Source of the DNA: Azotobacter beijerinckii | GTDB taxonomy: Bacteria; Pseudomonadota; Gammaproteobacteria; Pseudomonadales; Pseudomonadaceae | Direction: 5' to 3' | Length of the DNA: 64,000 bases | NCBI RefSeq assembly: GCF_900110885.1 | Contig: NZ_FOFJ01000007.1 | Location: 1-64,000 of the forward strand | In this document: positions 41,186-51,299 of the stretch, piece by piece | Layout of the letters: each line of letters starts with the position of its first letter | Position numbering within the stretch: the first letter of the stretch is position 1 | Notes under the pieces: generated by a model | Databases searched by the model: none | What the model was told of the DNA's origin: nothing | The model's input: only the letters and a program-made list of their open reading frames with translations | Made by a program: the position numbers and the translations under genes

Positions 41186-41266
41186 GGCGGATGACCGCAA
41201 GCGGGTTATCCACCCTACGCAGAAATCGGATCTTGCGCAGGGTGGATGACGCTTCGCTCATCCGCC
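41186..41266. repeat. Intergenic palindromic repeat between bioB and bioF
   Basis: GGCGGATGACCGCAAGCGGG and TTATCCACCCT pair imperfectly with AGGGTGGATGA and CGCTTCGCTCATCCGCC across a short loop. It is of the same GGTGGAT / CATCCGCC family as the hairpin at 44368. It lies inside the presumed bioBFHC transcript. Confidence 0.82.
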
Positions 41267-41275
41267 AAGGGAAGG

Positions 41276-42334
41276 TCAGGCCGAAGTGGCGTCGTAGAAC
41301 AGCGCGCTGTTCTTCTGCTCGATCAGCGCCTGCTCGATGGCCGCCTGGTGCACCTCGTCGGCATGCCCCTCGCGCGCCTCCGGCTGGATGCCGAGGCGGG
41401 CGAACAGACGCATGTCCTTCTCCGCCTCGGGGTTGCCGGTGGTCAGCAGCCGCTCGCCGTAGAAGATCGAGTTGGCGCCGGCGAAGAAGGCCAGGGCCTG
41501 CATCTGGTCGTTCATCTCGGAACGGCCGGCGGACAGCCGCACGTGGGATTTGGGCATCATGATCCGCGCCACCGCGAGGGTGCGGATGAAGTCGAAGGGA
41601 TCGACGTCCTCGGCGTTTTCCAGCGGGGTACCCTGGACCTTGACCAGCATGTTGATCGGCACCGACTCCGGGTGCTCCGGCAGGTTGGCCAGTTGGATCA
41701 GGAGGCCGGCGCGGTCGTCGAGGGACTCGCCCATGCCGAGGATGCCGCCGGAGCAGATCTTCATCCCCGCCTCGCGCACGTGGGCCAGGGTTTCCAGGCG
41801 TTCGGCATAGGTGCGGGTAGTGACGATGTTGCCGTAGAACTCCGGCGAGGTGTCGAGGTTGTGGTTGTAGTAGTCGAGGCCGGCGGCGGCCAGCGCCTGG
41901 GTCTGCTCGCGGCTCAGGGTGCCGAGGGTCATGCAGGTCTCCAGGCCCAGGGCCTTGACGCCCTTGACCATCTCCAGCACGTAGGGCATGTCCTTGGCCG
42001 AGGGATGCTTCCAGGCCGCGCCCATGCAGAAGCGGGTCGAACCGATGGCCCTGGCCTCGGCGGCGGCCTGGAGGACCTTCTGCACCTCCATCAGCTTGGC
42101 CTTGTCCAACCCGGTGTTGTGGTGGCCGGACTGCGAGCAATACTTGCAGTCCTCCGGGCAAGCGCCGGTCTTGATCGACAGCAGGGTCGAGACCTGCACG
42201 CGGTTGGGGTCGAAGTGCCGGCGGTGCACCGTCTGCGCCTGGAACAGCAGATCGTTGAACGGCAGCTCGAACAGCGCGCGAACCTCGGCGAGGGTCCAGT
42301 CGTGGCGCAGGGCGGTGGCGGCGGAGGCACTCAT
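41276..42334 (-). CDS. bioB: Biotin synthase
   Basis: The product is 352 residues. It is a radical-SAM enzyme inserting sulfur into dethiobiotin. The [4Fe-4S] cysteines Cys59, Cys63 and Cys66 lie in [11 protein letters not shown]. The [2Fe-2S] ligands and [12 protein letters not shown] and [12 protein letters not shown] motifs are present. The ATG at 42334 matches the family N-terminus. It leads the minus-strand bioBFHC run, and a BirA-type operator lies upstream at 42453-42484. Confidence 0.96.
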   Translation of the reverse strand: MSASAATALRHDWTLAEVRALFELPFNDLLFQAQTVHRRHFDPNRVQVSTLLSIKTGACPEDCKYCSQSGHHNTGLDKAKLMEVQKVLQAAAEARAIGSTRFCMGAAWKHPSAKDMPYVLEMVKGVKALGLETCMTLGTLSREQTQALAAAGLDYYNHNLDTSPEFYGNIVTTRTYAERLETLAHVREAGMKICSGGILGMGESLDDRAGLLIQLANLPEHPESVPINMLVKVQGTPLENAEDVDPFDFIRTLAVARIMMPKSHVRLSAGRSEMNDQMQALAFFAGANSIFYGERLLTTGNPEAEKDMRLFARLGIQPEAREGHADEVHQAAIEQALIEQKNSALFYDATSA

Positions 42335-42452
42335 GGGGGATTCATCCTTGCAAGAAAGGCCCGGGCTGACGGGCGTTCGGTCTGGGGGCCGCGACCTGCT
42401 AGAGTGCATGGCCCGACATGGATGGGTGAAATTTTTAGGGAAGCTCCATGCG

Positions 42453-42484
42453 CTGTCAACCACATCCATGAACCAGGTCTACAA
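42453..42484. promoter_or_regulatory. Candidate BirA biotin operator overlapping the comF start
   Basis: CTGTCAACC, a 14-base spacer and GGTCTACAA form an interrupted palindrome. The halves match the BirA operator TTGTAAACC / GGTTTACAA in 7 of 9 and 8 of 9 positions. It lies 120 bases upstream of bioB and covers the ATG of the divergent comF (42468), so BirA binding could repress both. Confidence 0.58.
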
Positions 42485-43184
42485 CTGGTTTAAAAACAAC
42501 CAGCACTGCCTGCTGTGCGACGAACCGGCCGAAACCGCTCTGCCGCTGTGCAGCGGCTGCGAGACCGAACTGCCCTGGCTCGGCGCGCACTGTGCGGTCT
42601 GCGCCCTGCCGCTGCCCGCCGCGGGACTGGTCTGCGGCGCCTGCCAGAAGCAGCCGCCGGCCTTCGCCCGGGTCGAGGCGCCCTGGCGCTACGCCTTCCC
42701 CGTCGACACCCTGATCGCCCGCTTCAAGCACCAGGCGCGCTGGCCGCTGGGCCGGCTGCTCGGCGAGCTGCTCGAGCGCCACCTGCAGCACGCCTTCGCC
42801 GAAGGCCTGCCGCGCCCGGACTGCCTGCTGCCGGTGCCCCTGGCCGGTCGGCGGCTGCGCCGGCGCGGCTTCAACCAGGCGGCGATGCTCTCCCGCTGGC
42901 TGGGCAAGCCGCTGCAACTGGCGGTGGACGAAGAGCTGCTGCGGCGCCCCCAGGACACCCCGGCGCAGCAGCAACTGGACGCCGCCGCACGGCGGCGCAA
43001 CCTGCGCGGCGCCTTCGCCCTCGCCGATCCGGCAGCCGTGGCCGGCCGGCATGTGGCACTGGTCGACGACGTACTGACCACCGGCGCCACCGCCGAGGCC
43101 CTCGCCCGCCTGCTGCGCGCGGCCGGCGCAGCGCGGGTCGACGTCTACTGCCTGGCGCGCACGCCCCGCCCGGGCGAGCACTGA
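42468..43184 (+). CDS. comF: ComF family phosphoribosyltransferase-like protein
   Basis: The product is 238 residues. Four CxxC pairs (CLLC, CSGC, CAVC, CGAC) form a double zinc ribbon at residues about 13-62. A PRTase fold follows, with the PRPP-binding loop [13 protein letters not shown]. ComF/GntX proteins are linked to DNA uptake in competent bacteria, though the biochemical role is unsettled. The start ATG lies inside the candidate BirA operator. Upstream in-frame ATGs are less likely because CxxC conservation begins about 13 residues in. It is divergent from bioB, as in other pseudomonads. Confidence 0.9.
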   Translation: MNQVYNWFKNNQHCLLCDEPAETALPLCSGCETELPWLGAHCAVCALPLPAAGLVCGACQKQPPAFARVEAPWRYAFPVDTLIARFKHQARWPLGRLLGELLERHLQHAFAEGLPRPDCLLPVPLAGRRLRRRGFNQAAMLSRWLGKPLQLAVDEELLRRPQDTPAQQQLDAAARRRNLRGAFALADPAAVAGRHVALVDDVLTTGATAEALARLLRAAGAARVDVYCLARTPRPGEH

Positions 43185-43277
43185 ATCCGCCGTCCGGCCG
43201 GAACCCCCTGCGGACCATACGGATACAGCCCCCGGCGCAACCGTTAGACTGACCGGCCCACTTCCCCGGAGCCACCC

Positions 43278-44252
43278 ATGAGCCACCCTTTCGAGTCCCT
43301 CACCCCCGACCTGGTGCTGGATGCCGTCGAGAGCCTCGGCTACCTCAGCGATGCCCGCGTGCTGGCGCTGAACAGCTACGAGAACCGGGTCTATCAGGTC
43401 GGCATCGAGGACGAGCAGCCGCTGATCGCCAAGTTCTACCGGCCGCAGCGCTGGAGCGACGCGGCGATCCGCGAGGAGCACGCCTTCGCCCTGGAGCTGG
43501 CCGACTGCGAGGTGCCGGTGGTGGCGCCGCTGGTGCGCGACGGGGAAAGCCTGTTCGAGCATGCCGGCTTTCGCTTCGCCCTGTTTCCGCGCCGCGGCGG
43601 GCGGGCGCCGGAGCCCGGCAACCTGGACCAGCTGTACCGCCTCGGCGGCCTGCTCGGCCGGCTGCACGCGGTGGGCGCGAGCCGGCCGTTCGAGCACCGC
43701 GAGGCGCTGAAGGTGCAGAACTTCGGCCACGACTCGCTGGCCACCCTGCTCGACGGCGGCTTCGTCCCGAAAAGCCTGCTGCCGGCCTACGAGTCGGTCG
43801 CCCGCGACCTGCTCGCGCGCCTCGACGGACTGTTCGCCGCCACCCCCTACCGGGCGATCCGCATCCACGGCGACTGCCATCCGGGCAACCTGCTGTGCCG
43901 CGACGACAGCTTCCACATCGTCGACCTGGACGACTGCCGGATGGGTCCGCCGGTGCAGGATTTGTGGATGATGCTCGCCGGCGACCGCCAGGAGCGCCTC
44001 GGCCAGCTCGCCGAGCTGATGGACGGCTACCAGGAGTTCCACGACTTCGAACCGCGCCAGCTGGCGCTGATCGAGGGCCTGCGCGCCCTGCGCCTGATCC
44101 ACTACAGCGCCTGGCTGGCGCGGCGCTGGGACGACCCGGCGTTCCCGCCGAGCTTTCCCTGGTTCGGCAGCGAGCGCTACTGGGGCGAGCAGATCCTGAT
44201 CCTCCGCGAACAGCGGGCGGCGCTGGACGAGGAACCGCTGCGGCTGTTCTGA
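43278..44252 (+). CDS. srkA: Stress response Ser/Thr kinase (SrkA/RdoA type)
   Basis: The product is 324 residues. It is an aminoglycoside-phosphotransferase-like kinase with [20 protein letters not shown] as the SrkA hallmark, the catalytic loop [12 protein letters not shown] and the metal-binding [11 protein letters not shown]. coli SrkA (YihE) counters the MazF-type response to oxidative damage. It lies 93 bases after comF on the same strand. The ATG at 43278 has GGAG upstream. Confidence 0.93.
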   Translation: MSHPFESLTPDLVLDAVESLGYLSDARVLALNSYENRVYQVGIEDEQPLIAKFYRPQRWSDAAIREEHAFALELADCEVPVVAPLVRDGESLFEHAGFRFALFPRRGGRAPEPGNLDQLYRLGGLLGRLHAVGASRPFEHREALKVQNFGHDSLATLLDGGFVPKSLLPAYESVARDLLARLDGLFAATPYRAIRIHGDCHPGNLLCRDDSFHIVDLDDCRMGPPVQDLWMMLAGDRQERLGQLAELMDGYQEFHDFEPRQLALIEGLRALRLIHYSAWLARRWDDPAFPPSFPWFGSERYWGEQILILREQRAALDEEPLRLF

Positions 44253-44323
44253 GCCGGGCCGGGCCGGGCCGGGCCGCTGGAGACGCGGCCCGCCGGCGCG
44301 AGAGCGGCCCCTGCGCGGCCGTT

Positions 44324-44391
44324 GGCGGGCAACGCGGCGCGGTTGCCCGCCCTACGAACCCCTCATGGATAACCGCCAAGCGTTATCCACC
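44324..44391. repeat. Two intergenic hairpins between srkA and the gcvR-like gene
   Basis: GGCGGGCAAC / GTTGCCCGCC (44324-44351) and GGATAAC / GTTATCC with an 8-base loop (44368-44389) lie back to back between convergent genes. They are probably REP-like and may act as terminators. Confidence 0.78.
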
Positions 44392-44421
44392 GCGGCCAAG
44401 GCAGCACGGATGACCGGGGGT

Positions 44422-44940
44422 TCACTCTTCCGGACGCAGGATCAGCTCCACCATCAGGTCGTCGGCCAGGGTTTCCAGGCGCTGCTGCAGCAGGTCCAGC
44501 GACAGCTCCATGGGCACCGCCAGCTGGGCCTGGGCATGGAACAGCATCTCGCTGCTCATCGGCGCCGGCGCCACCTCGGTGTCCAGGCTTTCCAGGTTGA
44601 CGCCGTGCTCGGCGAGCAGGCGGGTGATGTCGCGGACGATGCCGGGGCGGTCGTTGCCGACCAGCTCCAGCTGGATCGACCGCCAGGTCGCGGTCGGCTC
44701 GGCGCCGCTCGGCGCCAGCAGCACGCGGATGCCCTGCCCCTCCATGGCCCGCAGCGCGGCGGCGAGATCGGCATGGGCCGCCTCGGGCACGGCCACCCGC
44801 AAAATCCCGGCGAACTGCCCGGCCATGCGCGCCATGCGGCTTTCCAGCCAGTTGCCGCCATGCCCGGCGATGCACTGGGCAAGCAGCTCCACCAGCCCCG
44901 GCTTGTCCCGGGCGATTACCGTCAGTACCAGATGATCCAC
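44422..44940 (-). CDS. gcvR: Glycine cleavage repressor-like ACT-domain protein
   Basis: The product is 172 residues: two ACT domains (about 1-75, [20 protein letters not shown]; and 88-165, [20 protein letters not shown]) and nothing else. This is the GcvR plan. In E. coli GcvR binds glycine and antagonises GcvA. Many pseudomonads carry such proteins with untested targets. It is convergent with srkA and divergent from glcB. The product is cytoplasmic. Confidence 0.85.
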   Translation of the reverse strand: MDHLVLTVIARDKPGLVELLAQCIAGHGGNWLESRMARMAGQFAGILRVAVPEAAHADLAAALRAMEGQGIRVLLAPSGAEPTATWRSIQLELVGNDRPGIVRDITRLLAEHGVNLESLDTEVAPAPMSSEMLFHAQAQLAVPMELSLDLLQQRLETLADDLMVELILRPEE

Positions 44941-45231
44941 TGTCGTCTCCTTACTGCTGCCGGGCTCGCGCCCGTCTCGTTAGCGGCGAACCTGCCGATC
45001 TGCCAGACGCATCCCTGGCAGTATAGGCACGGTACAACGGCCGGGCCGCCCCGTGCAGGCCGCATCCCCGGAGCGCGGCGGGAAAGGCCCTGCCGTCTGA
45101 CTTTCGTCGTAGGCCCTGCGCTGCAACGCAGATTTCCCCGCGGCCTTTATGTAGTATGCTGCGCCACGCACTACAAAACGAGCAGACGCCGTCCCGGTGC
45201 GATCCGGAACCCAACTGAAAACGAGGCAAAT

Positions 45232-47406
45232 ATGACCGAGCGCGTTCAAGCCGGCGGCCTGCAGGTCGCCAAAGTCCTGTATGACTTCATCAACGGCGAA
45301 GCGATCCCCGGCACCGGCGTCGATGTCGCCGCCTTCTGGGCTGGCGCCGCCGGCATCATCCACGACCTGGCACCGAAGAACCGCACCCTGCTGGCCAAGC
45401 GCGACGCCCTGCAGGCACAGATCGACGCCTGGCACCAGGCCCGCGCCGGCCAGGGCCACGACGCCGTGGCCTACAAGGCCTTCCTGCAGGAAATCGGCTA
45501 TCTGCTGCCGGAGCCCGAGGACTTCGCCGCCAGCACCGAGAACGTCGACGACGAGATCGCCCGCATGGCCGGCCCGCAGCTGGTGGTGCCGGTAATGAAC
45601 GCGCGCTTCGCCCTGAACGCCGCCAATGCGCGCTGGGGCTCGCTGTACGACGCCCTGTACGGCACCGACGCCATCCCGGAAACCGATGGCGCCGAGAAGG
45701 GCCAGGGCTACAACAAGGTCCGCGGCGACCGGGTCATCGCCTTCGCCCGCGCCTTCCTCGACCAGTCCGCGCCACTGGAAGGCGCCTCCCACGTCGACGC
45801 CACCGGCTATCGCATCGACGGCGGCAAGCTGGTCGTCGCCCTCCAGGGCGGCACCGGCACCGGCCTGCAGAACCCGGCCCAGCTGGTCGGTTTCCAGGGC
45901 GAGGCGAGCGCGCCCAAGGCCGTGCTGCTCAAGCACAACGGCCTGCACTTCGAGATCCAGATCGACCCGCAGAGCCCGATCGGCAAGACCGACGCCGCCG
46001 GCGTCAAAGACGTGCTGATGGAGGCCGCGCTGACCACCATCATGGACTGCGAGGACTCCGTGGCCGCCGTCGACGCCGACGACAAGGTGGTGATCTACAA
46101 GAACTGGCTGGGCCTGATGAAAGGCGACCTGGCCGAGGAAGTGGCCAAGGGCGGCAGCACCTTCACCCGCACCATGAACCCGGACCGCGAGTACAGCGCT
46201 CCCGCCGGCGGCGCGCTGACCCTGCACGGCCGCTCCCTGCTGTTCGTGCGCAACGTCGGTCACCTGATGACCAACGACGCGATCCTCGACCAGGACGGCA
46301 ACGAGGTGCCGGAAGGCATTCAGGACGCGCTGTTCACCAGCCTGATCGCCCTCCACAACCTCAAGGGCAACACCCGCCGCAAGAACAGCCGCACCGGCAG
46401 CGTGTACATCGTCAAGCCGAAGATGCACGGCCCCGAGGAAGTCGCCTTCACCAACGAGCTGTTCGGCCGCGTCGAGGACGTCCTCGGCCTGACCCGCAAC
46501 ACCCTCAAGGTCGGCATCATGGACGAGGAGCGCCGCACCACGGTCAACCTCAAGGCGTGCATCAAGGCCGCCCGCGAGCGCGTGGTGTTCATCAACACCG
46601 GCTTCCTCGACCGTACCGGCGACGAGCTGCACACCTCCATGGAAGCCGGTGCCTTCATCCGCAAGGGCGACATCAAGGGCGCCAAGTGGATCGGCGCCTA
46701 CGAGAACTGGAACGTCGACATCGGCCTGGCCACCGGTCTGTCCGGTCGCGCGCAGATCGGCAAGGGCATGTGGGCCATGCCCGACCTGATGGCCGCCATG
46801 CTCGAGCAGAAGATCGCCCACCCGCTGGCCGGCGCCAACACCGCCTGGGTACCGTCGCCGACCGCCGCCGCCCTGCACGCCCTGCACTACCACAAGGTCG
46901 ACGTGTTCGCCCGTCAGCAGGAGCTGGCCAAGCGCGAACGCGCCTCGCTGGACGACATCCTGACCATCCCGCTGGCGCCGAGCATCGGCTGGTCGGCCGC
47001 CGAGATCCAGCAGGAGCTGGACAACAACGCCCAGGGCATCCTCGGCTACGTGGTGCGCTGGATCGACCAGGGCGTCGGCTGCTCCAAGGTGCCGGACATC
47101 AACGACATCGGCCTGATGGAAGACCGCGCCACCCTGCGCATCTCCAGCCAGCACATCGCCAACTGGCTGCGCCACGGCGTGTGCACCCTCGAGCAGGTCA
47201 TGGAAACCCTCAAGCGCATGGCGGTGGTGGTCGACCGTCAGAACGCCAGCGATCCGCTGTACCGTCCGATGGCGCCGAACTTCGACGGCGTGGCCTTCCA
47301 GGCGGCCGTCGAGCTGGTGGTCGAGGGCACCAAGCAGCCCAACGGCTACACCGAGCCGGTGCTGCACCGCCGCCGCCGCGAATTCAAGGCCAAGCACGGT
47401 CTCTGA
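45232..47406 (+). CDS. glcB: Malate synthase G
   Basis: The product is 724 residues, the long G isoform. It condenses glyoxylate with acetyl-CoA to malate in the glyoxylate shunt and glycolate use. The middle includes [17 protein letters not shown], the substrate loop [27 protein letters not shown] and the C-terminal catalytic Asp region [16 protein letters not shown] at 45232 follows AACGAGGCAAATAT. It stands alone, with no glycolate oxidase genes beside it. Confidence 0.97.
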   Translation: MTERVQAGGLQVAKVLYDFINGEAIPGTGVDVAAFWAGAAGIIHDLAPKNRTLLAKRDALQAQIDAWHQARAGQGHDAVAYKAFLQEIGYLLPEPEDFAASTENVDDEIARMAGPQLVVPVMNARFALNAANARWGSLYDALYGTDAIPETDGAEKGQGYNKVRGDRVIAFARAFLDQSAPLEGASHVDATGYRIDGGKLVVALQGGTGTGLQNPAQLVGFQGEASAPKAVLLKHNGLHFEIQIDPQSPIGKTDAAGVKDVLMEAALTTIMDCEDSVAAVDADDKVVIYKNWLGLMKGDLAEEVAKGGSTFTRTMNPDREYSAPAGGALTLHGRSLLFVRNVGHLMTNDAILDQDGNEVPEGIQDALFTSLIALHNLKGNTRRKNSRTGSVYIVKPKMHGPEEVAFTNELFGRVEDVLGLTRNTLKVGIMDEERRTTVNLKACIKAARERVVFINTGFLDRTGDELHTSMEAGAFIRKGDIKGAKWIGAYENWNVDIGLATGLSGRAQIGKGMWAMPDLMAAMLEQKIAHPLAGANTAWVPSPTAAALHALHYHKVDVFARQQELAKRERASLDDILTIPLAPSIGWSAAEIQQELDNNAQGILGYVVRWIDQGVGCSKVPDINDIGLMEDRATLRISSQHIANWLRHGVCTLEQVMETLKRMAVVVDRQNASDPLYRPMAPNFDGVAFQAAVELVVEGTKQPNGYTEPVLHRRRREFKAKHGL

Positions 47407-47650
47407 ACCCCTCCGGCAGGGATGCCGACCCGGAGCGCCGGCCCGGCGCTCCACCCCGCGCCGCGCGCCTTCCTCCTGCTTCCCCGGCGGGAGGGTGCGC
47501 GGCGCACCCCTCCTCCCGCACGCCGACACCGACCGAAAAACCGCGCTTTCCCTGCCCGCCGTCAAGCTCCGCGGCCCTGCCCGCGCCGCCGCCCCGCCAT
47601 TCGCGTGTCAGAATTGAAGGCGGACATCCAGCCCCTCAAGGAGAACACCG

Positions 47651-49585
47651 ATGAGCAAGACGGACGCCTTCGCCGAGACCGGCAAGACCGCGGTCATGCA
47701 GAACATCCAGGGCACCATGCAGTTCCTCCTCCAGTATCCGCCGTTCGACCAGATGGAAAGCGGCCACCTGGCCTACCTGGTGGAGCACTGCCGGCTGCGC
47801 TTCTATGCGGCGGGCGACTCCGTCGTCAAGCCGGCCGACGGGCGGGTCGAGCATCTGCACATCATCAAGCAGGGCCATGTCCTCGGCCAGCGCCCGAGCC
47901 TCTCCGGCAACGGCATCGACACCACCATGGAAATCGCCCCGGGCGAATGCTTCCCGGTGGCCGCGCTGGTCGGCGAACGCCCGACCCGCACCGACTACAT
48001 CGCCGCCGAGGACACCTTCTGCCTGCTCCTCGAGCGCCAGGCCTTCGCCAAGCTGCTGACCAGTTCCGATCCGTTCCGCGATTTCGCCCTGCGCGGGGTC
48101 AGCAGCCTGCTCGACCTGGTCAACCAGCAGGTCCAGCTCAAGGCCGCGGAAGCCCTCGGCGCCCAGTACTCGCTGGATACCCGCCTCGGCGAGCTGGCGG
48201 CGCGCCGCCCGGTCGCCTGCACCGCCGGCACCAGCCTGCGCGAGGCGGTGCGGATGATGAACGAACACCAAGTCGGCAGCCTGGTGATGATCGATGCGGC
48301 CGAGTATCCGATCGGCATCTTCACCCTGCGCGACCTGCGCCAGGTGATCGCCGACGGCAGCGGCGGCCTCGAGCAGCCGCTGGAGGAGCTGATGACCCCC
48401 GATCCGGCCTGCCTGCCGCCCTCGGCCACCGCCTTCGACGCCGCCCTGACCATGACCCAACGGCACATCGCGCACCTCTGCGTGGTGGAGAACGACCGCC
48501 TGGTCGGGGTGATTTCCGAGCGCGACCTGTTCTCCCTGCAGCGTGTCGACCTGGTGCACCTGGCGCGCACCATCAGCGGCGCCACCCGGGTGGAAAACCT
48601 GGCCGCCCTGCGCGGCGACATCGCCCACCTGATCGACAGCATGCTCGCCCACGGCGCCAGCCCGGCGCAGCTGACCCACATCATCACCCAGCTCAACGAC
48701 CACACCGTGTGCCGGGTGATCGAGCTGATGCTCGAGAAGCACGGCGCTCCGGGCGTGCCCTTCACCTGGCTGGTGTTCGGCAGCGAGGGGCGCCGCGAAC
48801 AGACCCTGCACACCGACCAGGACAACGGCATCCTCTTCGAGGCCGACGGCCCCGCCGCGGCCGACGCCATCCGCGGGCGCCTGCTGCCGCTGGCGCGCGA
48901 GATCAACCAGGCGCTGGACCAGTGCGGCTTCACCCTGTGCAAGGGCAACATCATGGCCGGCAACCCCGAGCTGTGCCTGTCGCGCCAGGAATGGACGCGC
49001 CGCTTCGCCGGGATCATCCACTCGCCGAACGCCGAGAACCTGCTGCGCTCGACGATCTTCTTCGACCTGCGCGCGGTCTGGGGACCGACCCAGGGCTGTC
49101 GGGAGCTCGCCGACGGCCTGCTGGAGACGATCGCCGACAGCCCGCTGTTCCAGCGCCTGATGGCCAGCAACGCCATGCAGCACCGTCCGCCGATCGGGCG
49201 CTTCCGCGACTTCGTGGTGGCCAGCCGCGGCGCGGAGAAGGACACCCTGGACCTCAAGGTGGAGGGCCTGACGCCCTTCGTCGACGGCGCGCGCATCCTC
49301 GCCCTGGCCAACGGCATCCGCGAGAGCAACACCCTCGAACGCTTCCGCCAGCTGGCGGCGAAGGGGGTGATCGAGGCCAAGGACGCGGCGTCCTACGAGG
49401 AGGCCTACCACTTCATCCAGCTGATCCGCATGCAGCATCACCAGCGCCAGCAGCGCGAAGGCCGCACGTTCGGCAACCGCCTCGACCCCGATACCCTCAA
49501 CAGCCTCGACCAGCGCATACTGCGGGAGTCCTTCCGCCAGGCGCAGCGCCTGCAGAGCCGCTTGGGCATGCGATACCAACTATGA
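47651..49585 (+). CDS. cNMP-CBS-nucleotidyltransferase regulatory protein (DUF294)
   Basis: The product is 644 residues with four parts. The first is an N-terminal cyclic-nucleotide-binding-like domain (about 30-140, LRFYAAGDSVVKPADGRVEH). The second is a CBS pair (about 185-310, HQVGSLVMIDAAEYPIGIFT and RDLFSLQRVDL). The third is a nucleotidyltransferase-like DUF294 domain with GSEGRREQTLHTDQDNGILF. The fourth is the DUF294 C-terminal helical domain. The GSxxRxEQ and DxD-type residues resemble GlnD-type uridylyltransferases. It overlaps a 3'-5' exonuclease gene by four bases. The pair often accompanies acetate or carboxylate symporters, which are missing here, while the preceding gene is malate synthase. 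Confidence 0.88.
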   Translation: MSKTDAFAETGKTAVMQNIQGTMQFLLQYPPFDQMESGHLAYLVEHCRLRFYAAGDSVVKPADGRVEHLHIIKQGHVLGQRPSLSGNGIDTTMEIAPGECFPVAALVGERPTRTDYIAAEDTFCLLLERQAFAKLLTSSDPFRDFALRGVSSLLDLVNQQVQLKAAEALGAQYSLDTRLGELAARRPVACTAGTSLREAVRMMNEHQVGSLVMIDAAEYPIGIFTLRDLRQVIADGSGGLEQPLEELMTPDPACLPPSATAFDAALTMTQRHIAHLCVVENDRLVGVISERDLFSLQRVDLVHLARTISGATRVENLAALRGDIAHLIDSMLAHGASPAQLTHIITQLNDHTVCRVIELMLEKHGAPGVPFTWLVFGSEGRREQTLHTDQDNGILFEADGPAAADAIRGRLLPLAREINQALDQCGFTLCKGNIMAGNPELCLSRQEWTRRFAGIIHSPNAENLLRSTIFFDLRAVWGPTQGCRELADGLLETIADSPLFQRLMASNAMQHRPPIGRFRDFVVASRGAEKDTLDLKVEGLTPFVDGARILALANGIRESNTLERFRQLAAKGVIEAKDAASYEEAYHFIQLIRMQHHQRQQREGRTFGNRLDPDTLNSLDQRILRESFRQAQRLQSRLGMRYQL

Positions 49586-50304
49586 ACCCGTTCGCCTTCC
49601 TGTCCTCCCTGGGCTCGGCCAGGTTGCCGCTCGACGACGACCAGCGGCGCCGCCTGCGCCGCCTGCCGGGCGCGCCGCACCTGGACAGCCGCCCCCTGCG
49701 CAGCCAGCGCTTCGTGGTGCTCGACCTGGAAACCACCGGCCTCAACGTCAACCGCGACATCGTCCTGTCGATCGGCGCCGTGCTCATCGAGGACGACGCC
49801 ATCGACCTGGCCCGCCAGTTCGAATGCACCCTGCAGCGCCGCCTGAAGACCGTCACCGAAAGCGTGCTGATCCACGGCATCGCCCCCAGCGCCCTGGCCG
49901 ACGGCATCGCCCCGGCCGAGGCGCTGCTGCAGTTCATGGAGTTCGCCGGCGACGGCGTGCTCCTCGCCTTCCACGCGCCCTTCGACCAGCGCATGCTGGG
50001 CCGCGCGCTGAAGGACGAGCTGGGCTACCCGCTGCGCCACCCCTTCCTCGACGTCGCCGACCTGGCGCCGATGCTGTTTCCCGAGGCCTTCGTCCAGCAG
50101 GGCGGCCTGGACCACTGGATCGACTACTTCCGGCTCGACATGCCCCAGCGCCACCACGCCTCGGCCGACGCCCTGGCCACCGCCGAGATCGCCCTGATCC
50201 TGTTCAGCCGCGCCCGGCGCATGGGCCTCGACAACGTGGCCGAACTGGGCGAGCGGGTCGCCCGCTGGCAGCGCTCGCGCACCGCCAGCCGCCACTCGCT
50301 CTGA
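49582..50304 (+). CDS. DnaQ-type 3'-5' exonuclease
   Basis: The product is 240 residues. It is a DEDDh exonuclease with Exo I VLDLETTG (Asp48, Glu50), Exo II HAPFDQRML and Exo III HHASADALAT carrying the general-base His. There is a 40-residue basic lead before the domain. It is not the polymerase III epsilon subunit (no clamp-binding tail seen) but the paralogue class paired with DUF294 proteins. The ATG overlaps the upstream stop (ATGA), implying coupled translation and linked function. Confidence 0.9.
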   Translation: MNPFAFLSSLGSARLPLDDDQRRRLRRLPGAPHLDSRPLRSQRFVVLDLETTGLNVNRDIVLSIGAVLIEDDAIDLARQFECTLQRRLKTVTESVLIHGIAPSALADGIAPAEALLQFMEFAGDGVLLAFHAPFDQRMLGRALKDELGYPLRHPFLDVADLAPMLFPEAFVQQGGLDHWIDYFRLDMPQRHHASADALATAEIALILFSRARRMGLDNVAELGERVARWQRSRTASRHSL

Positions 50305-50374
50305 GCCCGGGCGCCAGGTGCGGCCGCCCCGCGGCGGATTTATGATGCCCCTGCCTCTTTGACCGGGATTCCCC

Positions 50375-51262
50375 ATGCGTCCGCTGCTCACCGCCCTCGG
50401 CGTCCTCCTCCTGCTGCTGATCGACACCCTGCTGATGATCGTCCCGCTGCTCTTGCTCGCCCTGCTCCGGCTGCTGCTGCCCGGCCGCCGCCTGCGAGCC
50501 GCCTGCGGGCGCGGCGTGATGTGGTGCGCCGAGCACTGGGTGACGATCGGCAAGCGGATCTTCGCCAGGCTCCTCCCCACCGTCTGGGACATCCGCGGCA
50601 GCGCCGGGCTGCGCCGCGACCGCTCCTACCTGCTGGTGTGCAACCACCAGAGCTGGGTGGACATCCCCGCGCTGCTGGAAGCCTTCAGCGGCCGGGTGCC
50701 CTTCTTCAAGTTCTTCCTCAAGCAGGAGCTGATCTGGATCCCCCTCCTGGGGCTGGCCTTCTGGGCCCTCGACTATCCCTTCATGAAGCGCCACGCCAAG
50801 GCCTACCTGGAACGCCATCCGGAGAAGCGCGGCGAGGACCTGGAGATCACCCGGCGCGCCTGCGCGCGCTTTCGCGACATCCCGGTGACGCTGGTCAACT
50901 ACCTCGAGGGCACCCGCTTCACGCCGCTCAAGCACGCCCAGCAGGCCTCGCCCTACCGCTACCTGCTGCGCCCCAAGGCCGGCGGCATGGCCTTCGCCCT
51001 CGCCAGCCTCGGCCCCCGGCTGGACGCGCTGCTGGACGTCACCCTGGTCTATCCCGGCCGGCGCATTCCCGGCTTCTGGCTGCTGATCAGCGGCCAGGTG
51101 GCGCGGGTGATCGTCGACATCCAGACCCGCGAACTGGACCCGCGCCTCTGGCAGGGCGACTACCAGGACGATGCGCAATTTCGCCAGTACGTGCAGGACT
51201 GGGTGTCGCGCCTATGGGAGGAGAAGGACGCGCGCATCGCCCGGCTGCGCGGCGCGGCGTGA
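50375..51262 (+). CDS. Membrane acyltransferase (PlsC family, YihG-like)
   Basis: The product is 295 residues. A long N-terminal hydrophobic stretch (residues 3-35) anchors it in the inner membrane. Catalytic motifs are VCNHQSWVDIP, with the PlsC His and Asp, and VNYLEGTRFT. YihG-type enzymes put polyunsaturated or other acyl chains on the sn-2 position of phospholipids. The upstream exonuclease is 70 bases away, so it probably has its own promoter. Confidence 0.9.
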   Translation: MRPLLTALGVLLLLLIDTLLMIVPLLLLALLRLLLPGRRLRAACGRGVMWCAEHWVTIGKRIFARLLPTVWDIRGSAGLRRDRSYLLVCNHQSWVDIPALLEAFSGRVPFFKFFLKQELIWIPLLGLAFWALDYPFMKRHAKAYLERHPEKRGEDLEITRRACARFRDIPVTLVNYLEGTRFTPLKHAQQASPYRYLLRPKAGGMAFALASLGPRLDALLDVTLVYPGRRIPGFWLLISGQVARVIVDIQTRELDPRLWQGDYQDDAQFRQYVQDWVSRLWEEKDARIARLRGAA

Positions 51263-51299
51263 GGGCATCGGCGGGGTCGCCCCGGCCCGCGAGGCCGGC

